DNA from: Actinoplanes oryzae
GTDB lineage: Bacteria > Actinomycetota > Actinomycetes > Mycobacteriales > Micromonosporaceae
Direction: 5' to 3'
Assembly (NCBI RefSeq): GCF_030757795.1
Contig: NZ_JAUQWH010000077.1
Coordinates: 1 to 40,951, forward strand
DNA length: 40,951 nt
In this document: positions 38,503-40,951 of the stretch, one piece after another
Position numbering within the stretch: the stretch's first letter is position 1
Layout: each line of letters begins with the position of its first letter
Notes under the pieces: model-generated
What the model was told of the DNA's origin: nothing
The model's input: only the letters and a program-made list of their open reading frames with translations
The model's database searches: none
Made by a program: the position numbers and the translations under genes

Positions 38503-39473
38503 TCACTGCCATGGGTACGCCTTCCGATGCGCACGTCCTCGTCCTGGCCGGCGGTCTCTCGTACGAGCGGGATGTCTCGCTCCGGTCGGGCCGCCGCATC
38601 CTCGACACCCTCCGCGCCGCCGGTCTGTCGGCCGAGTTGCGTGACGCCGACGTGTCGCTGCTGCCCACTCTTCGCGAGGATCCGCCGGACGCGGTCGTGA
38701 TCGCCTTGCACGGCGCGACCGGGGAGGACGGGTCGCTGCGGGGCGTGCTGGACCTGTGCGGCGTGCCGTACGTGGGCTGTTCCGCCACCGCGTCCCGCCT
38801 CGCGTGGGACAAGCCGTCGGCCAAGTCGGTGCTGCGCGAGCACGGCATCCGTACGCCGGACTGGGTGGCCCTGCCCCACGACCGCTTCTCGGAGCTCGGG
38901 GCGGTCGCCGTCCTCGACCGCATCGAGGCGCGGCTCGGGCTGCCGCTGATGGTGAAGCCGGCGCAGGGAGGATCGGGCCTGGGCGCCTCCGCGGTCCGCG
39001 AGTCTCCGGCGCTGTCGGCGGCGATGGTGGGCTGCTTCGCGTACGACTCGACCGCGCTGGTCGAGAAGTACGTCACCGGCATGGACGTGGCGGTGACCGT
39101 GGTGGACCTGGGGGAGGGGCCGTTCGCGCTGCCGGCCGTGGAGATCGTGCCGAGGAACGGGGTGTACGACTACGCCGCTCGGTACACGGCCGGACTCACC
39201 ACGTGGCACACGCCGGCGCGGTTGTCGCCCGCTGTGGCCTCGGCGGTGGCTGACACGGCGCTCGCGGCGCACAAGGCGCTGGGGCTTCGGGACCTGTCGC
39301 GGGTCGACCTGATCGTCGACGAGGACGGACTGGCGTACGTGCTGGAGGTCAGCGTGTCGCCGGGGATGACCGAGACGTCGCTGGTGCCGTTGGCCGCGGA
39401 GGCCGCGGGGCTGGACTTCGGGGGGATGCTCGCCGGGCTGGTGTCGCGGGCGATTGCCCGGGGAGCTTCGTAG
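38499..39473 (+). CDS. D-alanine--D-alanine ligase-like ATP-grasp protein
   Basis: 324 residues from ATG 38499 (MITAMGTPSDAHVLVLAGGLSYERDVSLRSGRRI), overlapping the aminotransferase stop. ATG 38511 is the alternative. The N-terminal domain has GGLSYERDVSLRSG and ALHGATGEDGSLRGVLDLCGVPYVGC. The ATP-grasp domain has WDKPSAKSVLREHGIRTPDW and LMVKPAQGGSGLGASAV. The end reads VLEVSVSPGMTETSLVPLAAEAAG where Ddl enzymes have E-x-N-x-x-PG; the metal-binding Asn is Ser. It could be a second, divergent dipeptide ligase rather than the main Ddl. Coupling to an aminotransferase raises the chance of a non-alanine substrate. Confidence 0.85.
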   Translation: MITAMGTPSDAHVLVLAGGLSYERDVSLRSGRRILDTLRAAGLSAELRDADVSLLPTLREDPPDAVVIALHGATGEDGSLRGVLDLCGVPYVGCSATASRLAWDKPSAKSVLREHGIRTPDWVALPHDRFSELGAVAVLDRIEARLGLPLMVKPAQGGSGLGASAVRESPALSAAMVGCFAYDSTALVEKYVTGMDVAVTVVDLGEGPFALPAVEIVPRNGVYDYAARYTAGLTTWHTPARLSPAVASAVADTALAAHKALGLRDLSRVDLIVDEDGLAYVLEVSVSPGMTETSLVPLAAEAAGLDFGGMLAGLVSRAIARGAS

Positions 39474-39487
39474 GCCCGGTGTTTCGT

Positions 39488-39535
39488 CGAGAAGGGCGGG
39501 CTACCTCGTAGGTGGCCCGCCCTTCTCGCTTTCTG
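39488..39535. terminator. Bidirectional terminator between convergent genes
   Basis: CGAGAAGGGCGGGC (39488-39501) and GCCCGCCCTTCTCG (39515-39528) are perfect 14-base arms with additional pairing ACC/GGT inside, then CTTTCTGTC. On the other strand ACGAAACACC follows the arm, a weaker signal. It separates the Ddl-like and HIT-like genes. Confidence 0.85.
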
Positions 39536-39539
39536 TCGG

Positions 39540-40358
39540 CTACCGCCCGGGGTCGTTGCCGGCTGTCGCCCCCGGCTCTCTCGTGCGGCCGTCCTGCTGC
39601 TGCGGAATGGCGACCGAGGGCTCGCCGTGGTTGCTCCTGCGCCCTGTTCCCGCGGTCGGGTCGTCGAGCGACGCTTCGGCGAGGTTGTCGATGGCCGACC
39701 CGAAGCGCACGGCGCCGTCGTCCTCGGTTGCCGTTTCGGGGCTCGCCCACGCCGGCTGATCGGTGAAGGTGGCCGGTGATTCCCATTGGATGTGCGGGGG
39801 CTCGGCGATCGCCTGGCCGCCGAACTCCGCGAGCCAGGCGGCGACGAGGGCCATGTTCTCGCGCCATTGGTGTTCGGGGATGACCGGGAGGATGTCGTCC
39901 CAGAGCGCCAGGAAGGTTCCGCGGAGCTGCAGCATTCCGTGGGGCCGGGCCAGGAACCACATGTGCAGGTGCGCGGAGCCGTCGCCCCACCGATTCACGT
40001 GAACCCGGGCGACGCCGTCGAGGGAGCGGATCGCGCGCTCGAGCCGGACCGTCATGACGCCGAGCTCGGCGGCGAGCAGGTTGGGCAGGTCGCCGAGATC
40101 GAGGTGCGAGCGGCATTCGAGGATCAGCACCGCCGGCAGCCCGGTCGGCCGGTCCATGCCCCGGACGCGCCATCGCTCGCTGACCCAGATGTACGCGTCG
40201 TCGGGCGTGCTGCAGGCCACGCAGTCCTCGGCGTTCTCGCCGCTCCGGGCCGGCTCGACCGCGACGGGTTCTTTCAGGGGCTTGACCCGGAGGTCGCCTT
40301 CGAAGGGAAAGGACGGCCACCGGATGAAGTCCGGCAGCGAGGGGGCATCGTCGGGCAC
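39540..40358 (-). CDS. HIT-like hydrolase-fold protein
   Basis: 272 residues from GTG 40358. VHVNRWGDGSAHLHMWFLARPHG (about 119-141) is a HIT-type strand-loop with His 130 and 132, the place of the HxHxH catalytic triad, although the third position is not His (HLHMWF). CVAC near 46-49 may bind metal. LILECRSHLDLGDLPNLLAAELGVM is a second conserved core. The last about 70 residues are a variable, Ala/Asp/Gly-rich tail. HIT proteins split nucleotide phosphoramidates or transfer nucleotides, so the altered triad leaves activity uncertain. It is the last gene before the parS region. Confidence 0.75.
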   Translation of the reverse strand: MPDDAPSLPDFIRWPSFPFEGDLRVKPLKEPVAVEPARSGENAEDCVACSTPDDAYIWVSERWRVRGMDRPTGLPAVLILECRSHLDLGDLPNLLAAELGVMTVRLERAIRSLDGVARVHVNRWGDGSAHLHMWFLARPHGMLQLRGTFLALWDDILPVIPEHQWRENMALVAAWLAEFGGQAIAEPPHIQWESPATFTDQPAWASPETATEDDGAVRFGSAIDNLAEASLDDPTAGTGRRSNHGEPSVAIPQQQDGRTREPGATAGNDPGR

Positions 40359-40365
40359 GACGCTG

Positions 40366-40371
40366 ACCCTA
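40366..40371 (-). promoter_or_regulatory. -10 element, leaderless HIT-like gene
   Basis: On the minus strand TAGGGT ends seven bases before the GTG at 40358, without a Shine-Dalgarno sequence. Leaderless spacing. Confidence 0.5.
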
Positions 40372-40521
40372 GTGCAGGACGAAGACCATGTCCCGGGTCA
40401 ATTTCCGGTCCGCCGATCGGCCGTCTTCGCGCGACGACGCCGGCCGCTCACCGCGCCCCAGCCGGCCGCTCCGACGTCGAAGCCCATCACCGTCGGAGGA
40501 CCTCGGCGCACACCCGCGAAG

Positions 40522-40543
40522 TTATCCACAGAAGTTATCCACA
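40522..40543 (+). promoter_or_regulatory. Two DnaA boxes
   Basis: TTATCCACA at 40522-40530 and again at 40535-40543, both perfect matches to the classical DnaA box, in direct orientation with a period of 13 bases. They lie 10 bases left of the first parS site. Confidence 0.8.
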
Positions 40544-40552
40544 GCCCCCGCC

Positions 40553-40566
40553 GTTTCACGTGAAAC
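40553..40566. promoter_or_regulatory. parS site 1
   Basis: GTTTCACGTGAAAC is a perfect 14-base palindrome identical to the core of the bacterial parS consensus bound by ParB for origin segregation. The following A extends the match. Confidence 0.95.
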
Positions 40567-40590
40567 ACGACGTCGCAGGCCTGTAGGCCC

Positions 40591-40599
40591 TGTGGATAC
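40591..40599 (-). promoter_or_regulatory. DnaA box, one mismatch
   Basis: TGTGGATAC is the complement of TTATCCACA except for the last base. It lies between the two parS sites. Confidence 0.5.
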
Positions 40600-40629
40600 C
40601 GCCGTGGAAAGCCGAGCGCCGTGGTCCCC

Positions 40630-40643
40630 GTTTCACGTGAAAC
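40630..40643. promoter_or_regulatory. parS site 2
   Basis: A second perfect GTTTCACGTGAAAC, 77 bases from the first centre to centre. Clustered parS near oriC is the norm in actinobacteria. Confidence 0.95.
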
Positions 40644-40683
40644 ACGGCGGTACGTCGATTGTCCCCAGCTTCCACACACAGCT

Positions 40684-40692
40684 TGTGGATAC
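40684..40692 (-). promoter_or_regulatory. DnaA box, one mismatch
   Basis: TGTGGATAC, preceded by CT, again one base from the box complement. In total four boxes surround the parS pair. The rest of 40700-40951 shows no convincing gene; a nested hairpin (GCTCCT with AGGAGC, CCCGTC with GACGGG) lies at about 40804-40840. Confidence 0.5.
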
Positions 40693-40951
40693 TCCCCGTC
40701 GTGGATGTCCGTGGACCACTCGTACAGTCACACGTCCATCCGTTGCTCTCCGGCCGGATGACGTCGGCACCCGGCCGGGATGGCATCGACACCCGCCCAC
40801 CATCGCTCCTCCCGTCGGACGGGATCGATGCCAGAGGAGCCGCCGTTGTTCGCCGTATCCACCAAGTGCCCGAGGGAGCGAGTGCCGAATCGCCCGCGCA
40901 GGGCCTTTCGGATCGCGGTCCCCACCAAAAGTGGATCTCCAGAAATCCCAG

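Noticed and set aside
40728..40928. Small minus-strand frame of 66 codons at the right edge
   Set aside because: Short, no ribosome site seen and no recognisable motif. I cannot exclude a gene continuing beyond the window.

Overview
The window is chromosomal DNA from a very high G+C actinobacterium. Almost every codon in the recognisable genes ends in G or C, GTG starts are common, several genes look leaderless, and the gene order is that of the oriC-proximal region of Actinobacteria. The order dnaB - rplI - rpsR - ssb - rpsF - GT87 - class A PBP - DUF5318 - padR - ino1 - cca - murJ - sigM - anti-sigma - trxB - trxA - cwlM-like amidase - (parB side) matches, as far as I remember it, the Streptomyces layout. 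Mycobacterium has the same two blocks split to either side of oriC. The divergent protein set and the separate murJ and pseudokinase genes make a Micromonosporaceae member (Actinoplanes/Micromonospora type) my best guess. This is inference, not proof.

Layout. 1-2540: the 3' end of a polymorphic-toxin locus. A papain-like domain remnant is followed by a RelA/SpoT-fold module. A small candidate immunity gene lies out of frame inside the same open frame, followed by a second nuclease-like toxin module and its own candidate immunity gene. 2563-3990: replicative helicase dnaB. 3991-4513: non-coding, with a DnaA-box-like cluster. 4514-9178: a giant Trp-punctuated repeat protein with C-terminal membrane segments. 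9382-11068: the rpsF-ssb-rpsR-rplI operon (minus strand). 11358-12347: a surface protein. 12472-17668: endonuclease IV and two multi-membrane glycosyltransferase-like proteins. 17824-21255: class A PBP and DUF5318. 21338-23162: a PadR regulator with a palindromic operator on its promoter, followed by inositol-phosphate synthase. 23284-26163: Ogt, CCA-adding enzyme and an unknown protein. 26215-29847: MurJ and a membrane pseudokinase. 30015-33536: ECF sigma/anti-sigma, then thioredoxin reductase/thioredoxin behind an ECF-type promoter. 34092-37019: CwlM-like amidase, SMR transporter, GNAT protein. 37213-40358: aminotransferase, D-Ala-D-Ala-ligase-like protein, HIT-like protein. 40359-40951: non-coding, with two perfect parS sites and four DnaA boxes, presumably next to parB.

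Common threads are DNA replication and segregation (dnaB, ssb, parS, DnaA boxes), cell-wall synthesis (PBP, MurJ, pseudokinase, CwlM-like, Ddl-like) and thiol redox (ino1 feeds mycothiol; sigM/trxBA). A striking local feature is degenerate tandem repeats in several spacers, one family of which starts inside the last codons of trxB. The most novel material is the toxin region at the left edge and the Trp-repeat membrane protein.
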